Part shown: positions 34,443 to 41,827 of the stretch, piece after piece
Numbering within the stretch: the stretch's first letter is position 1
Layout: the number at the start of each line of letters is the position of its first letter
DNA from: Deltaproteobacteria bacterium
GTDB lineage: Bacteria > Desulfobacterota > Desulfobaccia > Desulfobaccales > 0-14-0-80-60-11
DNA: 41,827 nt
Assembly: GCA_026388765.1 (NCBI GenBank)
Contig: JAPLJC010000093.1
Location: 1-41,827, forward strand
Direction of reading: 5' to 3'
The notes under the pieces: generated by a model
What the model was told of the DNA's origin: nothing
Databases searched by the model: none
Seen by the model: only the letters and a program-made list of their open reading frames with translations
Translations under genes and position numbers: made by a program

Positions 34443-34810
34443 TAGAGCACCTCCGGGGCCAGCGAGATAATCTTCATGAACCGCTTGGCCCGCAGTTCCC
34501 GGGCCACCGGCCCGAAGATCCGGGTGCCGATGGGGTCGCCCGCCGGGTTGATGAGCACCGCGGAATTGTCGTCGAACTTGATGTAAGAGCCGTCCGGCCG
34601 CCGCATCTCTTTGACGGTGCGCACCACCACGGCCTTCATGACGTCGCCCTTTTTCACCTTGGAGTGCGGCAAGGCTTCCTTAACCGACACCACCACGATG
34701 TCTCCCACCCGGGCGTATCGTCTGCGGGTGCCTCCCAGGACGCGGATGCAAAAGACCTTTTTGGCCCCGGAGTTGTCCGCCACTGTCATTAGTGTGTGAA
34801 CCTGAATCAT
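34442..34810 (-). CDS. rplN: Ribosomal protein L14
   Basis: 122-aa protein. [39 protein letters not shown] and the end [12 protein letters not shown] are diagnostic. Forms part of bridge B8. Overlaps rplX by one base. Confidence 0.98.
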   Translation of the reverse strand: MIQVHTLMTVADNSGAKKVFCIRVLGGTRRRYARVGDIVVVSVKEALPHSKVKKGDVMKAVVVRTVKEMRRPDGSYIKFDDNSAVLINPAGDPIGTRIFGPVARELRAKRFMKIISLAPEVL

Positions 34811-34836
34811 GGTCGTATATCCTTAAGACACTTCCC

Positions 34837-35097
34837 TTATTGGGCCTTCTCCAGGATCTGCTTGATCCGCCAGTGCTTGTCTTTGCTGATGGGCCGAGTC
34901 TCTTCCAACAACACCTTGTCGCCTACCTGGCAGCTGTTCTCGGGATCGTGGGCCTTGATCTTGGCCCGCCGCCGGATGATCTTATGATAGAGGGGGTGAG
35001 CCACCAGGCGCTTCACTTCCACTACCACGGTCTTGTCCATCTTGTCACTGACCACCAGGCCTGTCCTGGTCTTGCGAATGCCGCGCGGTTTTTCCAT
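34837..35097 (-). CDS. rpsQ: Ribosomal protein S17
   Basis: 86-aa OB-fold 16S rRNA-binding protein. [39 protein letters not shown] and [11 protein letters not shown] match the family. Lies between rpmC and rplN as usual. Confidence 0.97.
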   Translation of the reverse strand: MEKPRGIRKTRTGLVVSDKMDKTVVVEVKRLVAHPLYHKIIRRRAKIKAHDPENSCQVGDKVLLEETRPISKDKHWRIKQILEKAQ

Positions 35098-35117
35098 ATA
35101 TCCCTAACCTTCCAGAG

Positions 35118-35315
35118 TTATTGCTGGGTCCCGGTTTTGGCTGTAAGAATGGTCTTGATCCGGGCCAGATCTTTCCGGGCCTGGCCCAGCCGCGCAGTGT
35201 TATCCAACTGCTGCCGGCTGTGTTGAAAACCCAGATTAAAGAGCTCCTCCGAGACCTCTTTCAGCTTGGCCTCGAGTTCTTCAGTGGTCAGGTCCCTCAG
35301 GTCGGCGGCCTTCAT
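35118..35315 (-). CDS. rpmC: Ribosomal protein L29
   Basis: 65-aa two-helix protein at the tunnel exit. [18 protein letters not shown] and [19 protein letters not shown] are typical. ATG overlaps the rplP stop (ATGA). Confidence 0.97.
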   Translation of the reverse strand: MKAADLRDLTTEELEAKLKEVSEELFNLGFQHSRQQLDNTARLGQARKDLARIKTILTAKTGTQQ

Positions 35316-35818
35316 GATGCGACCTCCGCCTCGGCTTCCGGGGCGATCTCAACCGGCTTCGCCTCGGCCATGATGACATGGGCCCACTTCGACTCGGACA
35401 GCGGCACGATGTTTTCCCGCTCCACGAACTTGGTTCTCAGGGGCAGTTTGTGGGCCGCCAGCCGCATGGCCTCCTGGGCCACCTCCCGCTCCACTCCCGC
35501 CATCTCGTAGAGGACGAGGCCGGGGCGGATCACCGCCACCCAGCCCTCGGGCGAGCCTTTACCTTTGCCCATGCGGGTTTCCGCCGGTTTCTTGGTGAAC
35601 GGCTTATCGGGGAATACCCGGATCCATACCTTGCCGCCCCGTTTGACATGGCGGGTGATGGCGATCCGGGCCGCCTCGATCTGCTGGGCGGTAATCCAGC
35701 CGCATTCCGTGGCCTGCAGGCCATAATCCCCGAAAGCAATGAAGTTGCCCCGGGTGGCCTGACCCCGGCGGCGCCCCTTCATCACCTTGCGATGCTTTAC
35801 TCGTTTCGGTGCAAGCAT
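35312..35818 (-). CDS. rplP: Ribosomal protein L16 with acidic C-terminal tail
   Basis: 168 aa against about 137-144 usual. The body is complete ([58 protein letters not shown]). After RTKFVERE about 30 extra residues end in [12 protein letters not shown], an acidic Ala/Glu tail. Its start follows the inserted DoxX gene by 35 bases rather than following rpsC. Confidence 0.97.
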   Translation of the reverse strand: MLAPKRVKHRKVMKGRRRGQATRGNFIAFGDYGLQATECGWITAQQIEAARIAITRHVKRGGKVWIRVFPDKPFTKKPAETRMGKGKGSPEGWVAVIRPGLVLYEMAGVEREVAQEAMRLAAHKLPLRTKFVERENIVPLSESKWAHVIMAEAKPVEIAPEAEAEVAS

Positions 35819-35853
35819 TTTTCTTTCCCGCTTCTGTTATCTGGTTAAGTCGG

Positions 35854-36288
35854 TCAAATCTTGTTAATCAGTCCCGCATCCAGGGAAAACCTGCCGCCCC
35901 CGGTAATCAGCAGGACCACGGCCGCAGCGAACAGGGTGGCGGCATATTCAATCCCCGCGGGCATGAAAAAGGCTCCCCAATGAACCTTGAAGATCGCCAC
36001 CAGCATCACCACGGCAATGGCGAGGGCGCCCAATCGGGTAAAAAGACCCAGCAGCACGAGCAGCCCGCCGCCGAACTCTCCCAGCCCCGCCAGCGCCGCC
36101 CAGAGCATCCCGGGTGTCAAGCCCAGTTTCACGAAGAAACCGGCCGTTCCTTCCAGCCCTTTGCCGCCCAGCCAGCCGAACAGTTTCTGGCCGCCGTGGG
36201 CCATAAAGATCACCCCAAGAGCAATTCTTAAAGGAATGGCGGCCCACTGTGTTGCATCGGTGGCCAAAAGTTTTTTCCACGTCGACAT
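35854..36288 (-). CDS. DoxX family membrane protein inserted in the S10 operon
   Basis: 144-aa inner-membrane protein with four hydrophobic helices. IPLRIALGVIFMAHGGQKLFGW in helix 1, GLGEFGGGLLVLLGLFTRLG in the middle and GIEYAATLFAAAVVLL near the end match the DoxX family, which is linked with thiol/sulfur oxidation or redox homeostasis; the activity here is unknown. It lies between rpsC (19 bases) and rplP (35 bases), a junction normally closed. AAGGAAGG before the ATG shows it is translated as part of the ribosomal transcript. Confidence 0.92.
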   Translation of the reverse strand: MSTWKKLLATDATQWAAIPLRIALGVIFMAHGGQKLFGWLGGKGLEGTAGFFVKLGLTPGMLWAALAGLGEFGGGLLVLLGLFTRLGALAIAVVMLVAIFKVHWGAFFMPAGIEYAATLFAAAVVLLITGGGRFSLDAGLINKI

Positions 36289-36307
36289 GGACCTTCCTTA
36301 CTGGCTG

Positions 36308-36961
36308 CTAAAAGCTCATACCCTCTTCCGCGCCCAAAACCTCGCCGTGGAAGATCCAGGTCTTCACCCCGATGATCCCGTAGGTCGTATGAGCCTCGGC
36401 AAAGCCGTAATCGATGAAGGCGCGCAGGGTATGCAGCGGCACCCGGCCTTCCCGGTACCATTCCTGCCGGGCGATTTCAGCCCCGGCCAGCCGGCCCTTG
36501 CAGCGGATCTTGATGCCCTTGGCGCCGAACTTCAAAGCCTGGCCCACCGACTTCTTCATGGCCCGCCGGAAGGAGACCCGGCGCTCCAGCTGCTGGGCGA
36601 TATTTTCCGCCACCAGTTGGGCATTGATCTCGGGTTTCCGCACCTCTTGCACATCGATGACCAGTTCCCGGCTCACCACCTTCTCCAGGCGGCGGCGCAG
36701 GTCTTCAATCTTTTTGCCCTTCTGGCCGATTACCATGCCCGGCCGGGAGGTATGGATCTTGATAGTCAGCTTGTTGGCTGCCCTTTTGATATCGACGCCG
36801 GCGATCCCTGACCCTTTGAGCTCCCGGTCTGCCTTGATGAACTCCCGAATTCTGCGGTCCTCCAACACCAGGGAAGCGAAATCCTTCCGGGCGAACCACA
36901 CCGAATCCCATTTACGGTAGCTCCCCAGGCGAAAACCGATGGGGTGAACTTTCTGACCCAA
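36308..36961 (-). CDS. rpsC: Ribosomal protein S3
   Basis: 217-aa protein with an N-terminal KH domain ([19 protein letters not shown]) and the C-terminal S3 domain ([20 protein letters not shown]). [12 protein letters not shown] is the usual start. TTG at 36961 has GGAGG six bases upstream; an out-of-frame ATG lies between them. Confidence 0.97.
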   Translation of the reverse strand: MGQKVHPIGFRLGSYRKWDSVWFARKDFASLVLEDRRIREFIKADRELKGSGIAGVDIKRAANKLTIKIHTSRPGMVIGQKGKKIEDLRRRLEKVVSRELVIDVQEVRKPEINAQLVAENIAQQLERRVSFRRAMKKSVGQALKFGAKGIKIRCKGRLAGAEIARQEWYREGRVPLHTLRAFIDYGFAEAHTTYGIIGVKTWIFHGEVLGAEEGMSF

Positions 36962-36977
36962 TCCATGCCTCCTATTT

Positions 36978-37041
36978 CAGTTGTCGGTTGCCAGTTGCCA
37001 GGATTTAAATAACTGGCTACTGACTACTGGCTACTGGCTAC
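36978..37041. repeat. Heptamer inverted-array element 6 (rplV-rpsC junction)
   Basis: The left array is CAGTTGT, CGGTTGC, CAGTTGC (36978-36998). The right array is ACTGGCT, ACTGACT, ACTGGCT, ACTGGCT (37012-37039), which on the other strand reads TAGCCAG, TAGCCAG, TAGTCAG, TAGCCAG. The arms are inverted around a 13-base spacer. The rplV stop TAG is the start of the first word. Confidence 0.82.
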
Positions 37042-37382
37042 TTTTTCCCCGGTCCTTCCTTCAGGACCACGGTAATGTGGCTGCTTCGCTTCAAAATGCG
37101 GTTGACCCGCCCCATGGCCCGGGCCTGAAAACGCTTCAGGCTGGGGCCGCCGTCTACCTGGACCCCCTTTACCACCAGGGTGTCCACATCGATCTGGGGC
37201 CGTTGCTCGGCGTTGGCCACCGCGGACATCACCACCTTGCGCAGCACTCCGGCTCCCCGCTGCGGCATAAAACGCAACAGGGCCAGGGCGTCCTCCACCT
37301 TCTTGCCCGGCAGCAGCCGGGCCACCAGCCGCAGCTTGGTGGGTGAGATGCGCATAAACTTGGCGCGGGCTGTAATTTCCAT
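37038..37382 (-). CDS. rplV: Ribosomal protein L22
   Basis: 114-aa exit-tunnel protein. RISPTKLRLVARLLPGKKVEDAL and the C-terminal FQARAMGRVNRILKRSSHI are diagnostic, and the tunnel-lining hairpin is intact. It starts 2 bases after rpsS. The TAG stop falls in repeat element 6. Confidence 0.97.
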   Translation of the reverse strand: MEITARAKFMRISPTKLRLVARLLPGKKVEDALALLRFMPQRGAGVLRKVVMSAVANAEQRPQIDVDTLVVKGVQVDGGPSLKRFQARAMGRVNRILKRSSHITVVLKEGPGKK

Positions 37383-37384
37383 GG

Positions 37385-37669
37385 CTATTTCTTACCCACT
37401 TTTGATTTGCGGTCCCCGGCGTGGCCGCCAAAATGTCGCGTCGGCGAAAATTCCCCCAGCTTGTGCCCCACCATGTTCTCGGTGACGTACACCGGGATGA
37501 ATTTTTTGCCGTTGTGCACCGCCAGGGTCAGGCCGATAAAGTCCGGAGTAATGGTGGAGCGCCGCGACCAGGTCTTGATCACTTTGCGGTCCTGCGTCTC
37601 CCGGGCCTTGAACACCTTGGCCTCGAGACAATCCTGCACATAAGGTCCCTTTTTCAGCGAACGGGCCAC
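37385..37669 (-). CDS. rpsS: Ribosomal protein S19
   Basis: 94-aa head protein. [35 protein letters not shown] and [19 protein letters not shown] are diagnostic. The start is GTG at 37669 behind GAGGGG. Confidence 0.98.
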   Translation of the reverse strand: MARSLKKGPYVQDCLEAKVFKARETQDRKVIKTWSRRSTITPDFIGLTLAVHNGKKFIPVYVTENMVGHKLGEFSPTRHFGGHAGDRKSKVGKK

Positions 37670-37681
37670 GTTTTATCCCCT

Positions 37682-38512
37682 CTACTTTTTCGACCGATGC
37701 TTGATGATGCTGCGGTCGCTTTCTTTCGTCTTTTTTCTGGTCTTATAACCCTTGGTGGGCAAGCCCCAGGGGGTTACCGGGTGCCGGCCGCCGGAGGACT
37801 TACCTTCGCCGCCGCCCATGGGGTGATCCACCGGGTTCATGGCCACGCCCCGGACATGGGGCTTTTTCCCCAGCCAGCGTTTACGACCGGCCTTGCCGAG
37901 CGCCACGTTTTCCTGCTCCACGTTGCTCAACTGGCCGATGGTCGCCCGGCAGTCCACCGACACCATGCGCACCTCGCCGGAAGGCAGCTTCAGATGAGCA
38001 TTTTTGCCTTCCTTGGCCATCAACTGGGCAGAGGCGCCCGCGGCCCGGGCCATCTGGCCGCCTTTGCCGGGCTTCAACTCTATGTTGTGCAACAGGGTGC
38101 CGGTGGGAATACTCGACAACGGCAGGGAATTCCCCGCCTTGATGTCCGCTTCGGCGCCGGCGATGACCGTATCGCCCACTTGCAAATCCTGGGGAGCCAG
38201 GATATAGCGCTTCTCCCCGTCAACATAATGGAGCAGGGCGATGCGGGTGGTGCGGTTGGGATCATACTCGATGGAGGCCACCTTGGCTTCCACCCCCAGC
38301 TTGTTGCGCTTGAAGTCGATGAGCCGGTAGCACCGCTTGTGACCCCCGCCCCGATGACGGCAGGTGACCCGGCCGTTGTTGTTGCGGCCGCCGGTCTTCT
38401 TCAGGGTCGTTACCAGGCTCTTCTCCGGGGCGGTGCGGGTAATCTCGGCAAAATCCAGCGCCGTCTGATGCCGCCGCCCGGCGGAGGTTGGCTTCCGGGA
38501 AATCAGAGCCAT
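37682..38512 (-). CDS. rplB: Ribosomal protein L2
   Basis: 276-aa peptidyl-transferase-centre protein. [20 protein letters not shown], the central [20 protein letters not shown] and the C-terminal [20 protein letters not shown], with its conserved His, are present. Normal length. Confidence 0.98.
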   Translation of the reverse strand: MALISRKPTSAGRRHQTALDFAEITRTAPEKSLVTTLKKTGGRNNNGRVTCRHRGGGHKRCYRLIDFKRNKLGVEAKVASIEYDPNRTTRIALLHYVDGEKRYILAPQDLQVGDTVIAGAEADIKAGNSLPLSSIPTGTLLHNIELKPGKGGQMARAAGASAQLMAKEGKNAHLKLPSGEVRMVSVDCRATIGQLSNVEQENVALGKAGRKRWLGKKPHVRGVAMNPVDHPMGGGEGKSSGGRHPVTPWGLPTKGYKTRKKTKESDRSIIKHRSKK

Positions 38513-38564
38513 GTCTATTATTCCTTAATCAAAGTTTGGAAATTAATTAACTCTGCTTATTCTT

Positions 38565-38659
38565 TTCAGCTTTTAGCAATTAGCCGTTAGCTTTTAGCAA
38601 TTAGTAAAAGCCTGCCGAATTCACCAACTAACTGCTAATCGCTAATCGCTAACTGCTGC
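38565..38659. repeat. Heptamer inverted-array element 7 (rplW-rplB junction)
   Basis: The left array is TTCAGCT, TTTAGCA, ATTAGCC, GTTAGCT, TTTAGCA, ATTAGTA (38565-38606). The right array CTAACTG, CTAATCG, CTAATCG, CTAACTG (38628-38655) reads on the other strand as GTTAGCG, ATTAGCG-type words. Spacer about 20 bases. It begins just after the rplW stop. Confidence 0.84.
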
Positions 38660-38660
38660 C

Positions 38661-38951
38661 TTAAAGTCCTTCGTAGCCCGCGATCTTCTCGCCGGGGGCC
38701 AGGGTGATGATGGCCTTCTTCCAATCCGGCCGCTTCCCATCGCTCTTGCCCAGGCGCTTCTTTTTCCCCATCATCTGCATGGTGTTCACCCCCAGCACCT
38801 TCACCTTGAAGAGGGCTTCGATGGCCTTACGAATCTCGATCTTGTTGGCCTTGACGGACACCTTGAGGGTCAGCTTGTTGCCCGCTTCCTTCAGGGAATG
38901 CGTCTTTTCCGTGATGATGGGCCCCTTGATGAGCTGATGATAAGCCTTCAT
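38661..38951 (-). CDS. rplW: Ribosomal protein L23
   Basis: 96-aa exit-site protein that docks SRP and trigger factor. IKGPIITEKTHSLKEAGNKL, VKANKIEIRKAIEALFKVKV and GKKKRLGKSDGKRPDWKKA match the family. ATG overlaps the rplD stop (ATGA). Confidence 0.97.
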   Translation of the reverse strand: MKAYHQLIKGPIITEKTHSLKEAGNKLTLKVSVKANKIEIRKAIEALFKVKVLGVNTMQMMGKKKRLGKSDGKRPDWKKAIITLAPGEKIAGYEGL

Positions 38952-39571
38952 TTGGCGAACCTCGCTTCGATGGCCGCCAGGGCCGGGGTAAACAGCACCA
39001 GGTGGTCGTACTTGAGAATATCGTAGACGTTCAGCCCCACCGGCAACATCACCTGGACTCCGGGCACGTTCCTGGCGCTCAACTCCAGGGCCCGATTCTC
39101 CTCGGGGGTGATGAACAATGCCTTGTTGAGCTCGAAGGTCTTGAGCACGGCCATGAAATCCTTGGTCTTGGGCGCCTCCAACGGATAGCCTTCCAGCACC
39201 ACCAGTTGGCCGCTTTCCAGCTTGCTGCTCAGGGCCATCCTCAGTGCCAGGCTGCGCACCTTCTTAGGCAGCGTGTAGGCGTAGCTCCGGGGTCTGGGTC
39301 CAAAGGTGGTGCCGCCGCCTTTCCACACGGGGGAGCGGTTGCTGCCGGCCCGGGCCCGGCCGGTGCCTTTCTGGCGCCAGGGTTTGCGGCCGCCGCCCCT
39401 AACTTCGCCCCGCGTCTTGGTGCAGGCGCAGCCGGAGCGGCGACAGGCGCGCTGCCAGGTCACCACTTCATGGAGCACTTCGCCCCGCACCGCAACCCCA
39501 AAGATATCTTCCTTGAGGTCCAGTTCCCCGACCTTTTCCTTTTGAATATTGTAAATGTCCACTGTGGGCAT
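38948..39571 (-). CDS. rplD: Ribosomal protein L4
   Basis: 207-aa exit-tunnel protein. GGGRKPWRQKGTGRARAGSN and SPVWKGGGTTFGPRPRSY are the L4 loop signature. I chose the ATG at 39571 (MPTVDIYN), which fits the family start; a TTG at 39583 inside rplC is the alternative. In many bacteria L4 represses its own operon. Confidence 0.96.
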   Translation of the reverse strand: MPTVDIYNIQKEKVGELDLKEDIFGVAVRGEVLHEVVTWQRACRRSGCACTKTRGEVRGGGRKPWRQKGTGRARAGSNRSPVWKGGGTTFGPRPRSYAYTLPKKVRSLALRMALSSKLESGQLVVLEGYPLEAPKTKDFMAVLKTFELNKALFITPEENRALELSARNVPGVQVMLPVGLNVYDILKYDHLVLFTPALAAIEARFAK

Positions 39572-39575
39572 AATC

Positions 39576-40202
39576 TTAGCCAACCTTCTGGATGAACACC
39601 AAGCCCCGCCGCGGGCCGGGAATGGCCCCTCTTACCAACAGCAGGTTTTCACCCGGGCGCACGTCCACCACTTCCAGATTTTTTTGGGTCACCCGGGCGT
39701 TTCCCATCTGCCCCGGCAGTTTCTTGCCTTTGACCACCCGGGAAGGGTAAGCGCTCATGCCGATGGAGCCGGGGGCCCGGTGATTCATGGAACCGTGGCT
39801 CATGGGGCCGCGGTGGAAATTATGGCGCTTCACGGTGCCGGCAAAACCTTTGCCCTTGCTGGTGCCGATGACGTCCACCATATCGCCGATGGCAAACTGC
39901 TCCACGGTGATCTCCTGGCCCTCTTCGAAAGCGCCCTCTGCTTTTAGACGGACCTCCCGGAGATGTTTGAAGCCGCTCTTGGCGCCGTGCTTTTCTAGAT
40001 GGCCCTTGCCCGGCTTGTTCAACTTACCCAGGGAGCGCCGCTCAAAGCCCAGTTGCAGGGCCTCGTAGCCCTCCTTGGCGCCGGTCTTCTTCTGCACCAC
40101 AAAGCAAGGGCCGGCTTCGATGACCGTGACTGGAATGGCCAGTCCGTCGGAATCGAAGATCCGGGTCATGCCCAATTTTTTGCCGATTAAACCGCCAGGC
40201 AT
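39576..40202 (-). CDS. rplC: Ribosomal protein L3
   Basis: 208-aa protein. GLIGKKLGMTRIFDSDG, KGFAGTVKRHNFHRGPMSHG and GKKLPGQMGNARVTQKNLEV are diagnostic. The ribosome site GGAGAG lies at the edge of repeat element 8. Confidence 0.98.
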   Translation of the reverse strand: MPGGLIGKKLGMTRIFDSDGLAIPVTVIEAGPCFVVQKKTGAKEGYEALQLGFERRSLGKLNKPGKGHLEKHGAKSGFKHLREVRLKAEGAFEEGQEITVEQFAIGDMVDVIGTSKGKGFAGTVKRHNFHRGPMSHGSMNHRAPGSIGMSAYPSRVVKGKKLPGQMGNARVTQKNLEVVDVRPGENLLLVRGAIPGPRRGLVFIQKVG

Positions 40203-40211
40203 CTGTCTCTC

Positions 40212-40289
40212 CAGTGGTCAGTGGTCAGTGGTCAGCGGTCAGCTTTGCCATTTTTTCTGGCTACTGGCTACTGACTACTGGCTACTGCT
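40212..40289. repeat. Heptamer inverted-array element 8 (rpsJ-rplC junction)
   Basis: The left array is CAGTGGT, CAGTGGT, CAGTGGT, CAGCGGT, CAGC (40212-40243). The right array is CTGGCTA, CTGGCTA, CTGACTA, CTGGCTA (40257-40284), that is CAGTAGC-type words on the other strand. The arms differ in the variable bases but keep the CAG anchor and the 7-bp period. The loop contains T6. Confidence 0.84.
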
Positions 40290-40290
40290 T

Positions 40291-40599
40291 TTAGACTTTA
40301 ATCTCCACATCCACCCCGGCCGCCAGGTCCAGCTTGCTGATGGCGTCCATGGTCTGCTGGGTCGGCTCCAGGATGTCCAGGAGTCGCTTGTAGGTGCGCA
40401 TTTCGAACTGCTCCCGGGACTTCTTGTCGATGTGGGGCGAGCGCAGCACCGTCCATTTGTTGATCATCGTGGGCAGCGGAATGGGGCCCGCTACCCGGGC
40501 GCCGGTGCTGCGAGCCGTCTCGACAATTTCCGACACCGATTTGTCCAGCAGCTTGTAGTCGTATGAACGCAAGCGGATGCGAATCTTTGGTGTTATCAT
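40291..40599 (-). CDS. rpsJ: Ribosomal protein S10
   Basis: 102-aa protein. [37 protein letters not shown] and [20 protein letters not shown] are diagnostic. It is the first true S10-operon gene and starts 9 bases after the original end of tuf. Confidence 0.98.
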   Translation of the reverse strand: MITPKIRIRLRSYDYKLLDKSVSEIVETARSTGARVAGPIPLPTMINKWTVLRSPHIDKKSREQFEMRTYKRLLDILEPTQQTMDAISKLDLAAGVDVEIKV

Positions 40600-40608
40600 C
40601 TATCTTCC

Positions 40609-41827
<1,219 letters not shown>

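Noticed and set aside
37421-38590. 389-residue plus-strand open frame opposite rpsS and rplB
   Set aside because: It lies wholly antisense to two unmistakable ribosomal genes, has biased His/Gly/Gln composition typical of reverse-strand reading in GC-rich DNA, and has no ribosome site.

Overview
The window looks like chromosomal DNA of a GC-rich deltaproteobacterium (Desulfobacterota in the broad sense; a Desulfobacca-like sulfate reducer is my best guess, from general resemblance only). Pointers are a Nuo-type complex I, a serine-pathway aminotransferase/SerA pair, an ispE-prs-pth block, L24 with a C-terminal zinc ribbon, four-cysteine S14 and a DUF1844 protein. No rRNA, tRNA or CRISPR array was seen. 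Genes are dense and most lie on the minus strand.

Layout. 1-2577 (+): the 3' end of nuoM and all of nuoN, closed by a strong hairpin terminator. 2610-12928 (-): a long co-directional run. In transcription order it holds a class V aminotransferase, serA, a DUF1844 protein, an AT-rich membrane SGNH-like protein, ispE, prs, pth, a B12-binding radical SAM protein, an unknown 163-aa protein and a small sigma-54 activator. 12929-16692 (+): a structured leader that resembles a class I cyclic-di-GMP riboswitch, a NarL-type response regulator, a lipoprotein, and a metallo-beta-lactamase/TPR protein between two small unknown proteins. 16780-20634 (-): a translationally coupled kinase / receiver / hybrid-kinase operon. 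20815-23442 (-): a four-cysteine small protein overlapping an amidoligase-family enzyme, then a secreted NlpC/P60 peptidase. 23866-41827 (-): tuf and the S10-spc-alpha ribosomal superoperon in almost canonical order, through secY, adk, map, infA, rpmJ, rpoA and rplQ.

The superoperon carries two foreign genes: a DoxX-family membrane protein between rpsC and rplP, and an AT-rich unknown 85-aa gene between rpsE and rplR. Its tuf gene is frameshifted by an exact 25-bp tandem duplication near the 3' end.

The most striking feature is a family of intergenic elements at eight places. Each is built of short tandem words with a strict 7-bp period (such as YAGCNNN, CAGTNNY or GTCTYCC), followed by a spacer and then the same kind of array in inverted orientation. 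They sit exactly at gene junctions, including five inside the ribosomal superoperon. They often supply the TAG stop codon of the gene before them, and one runs into a T8 tract like a terminator. The 85-aa gene sits between two such inverted arrays. These elements and the amidoligase/four-cysteine pair are the best candidates here for undescribed biology.
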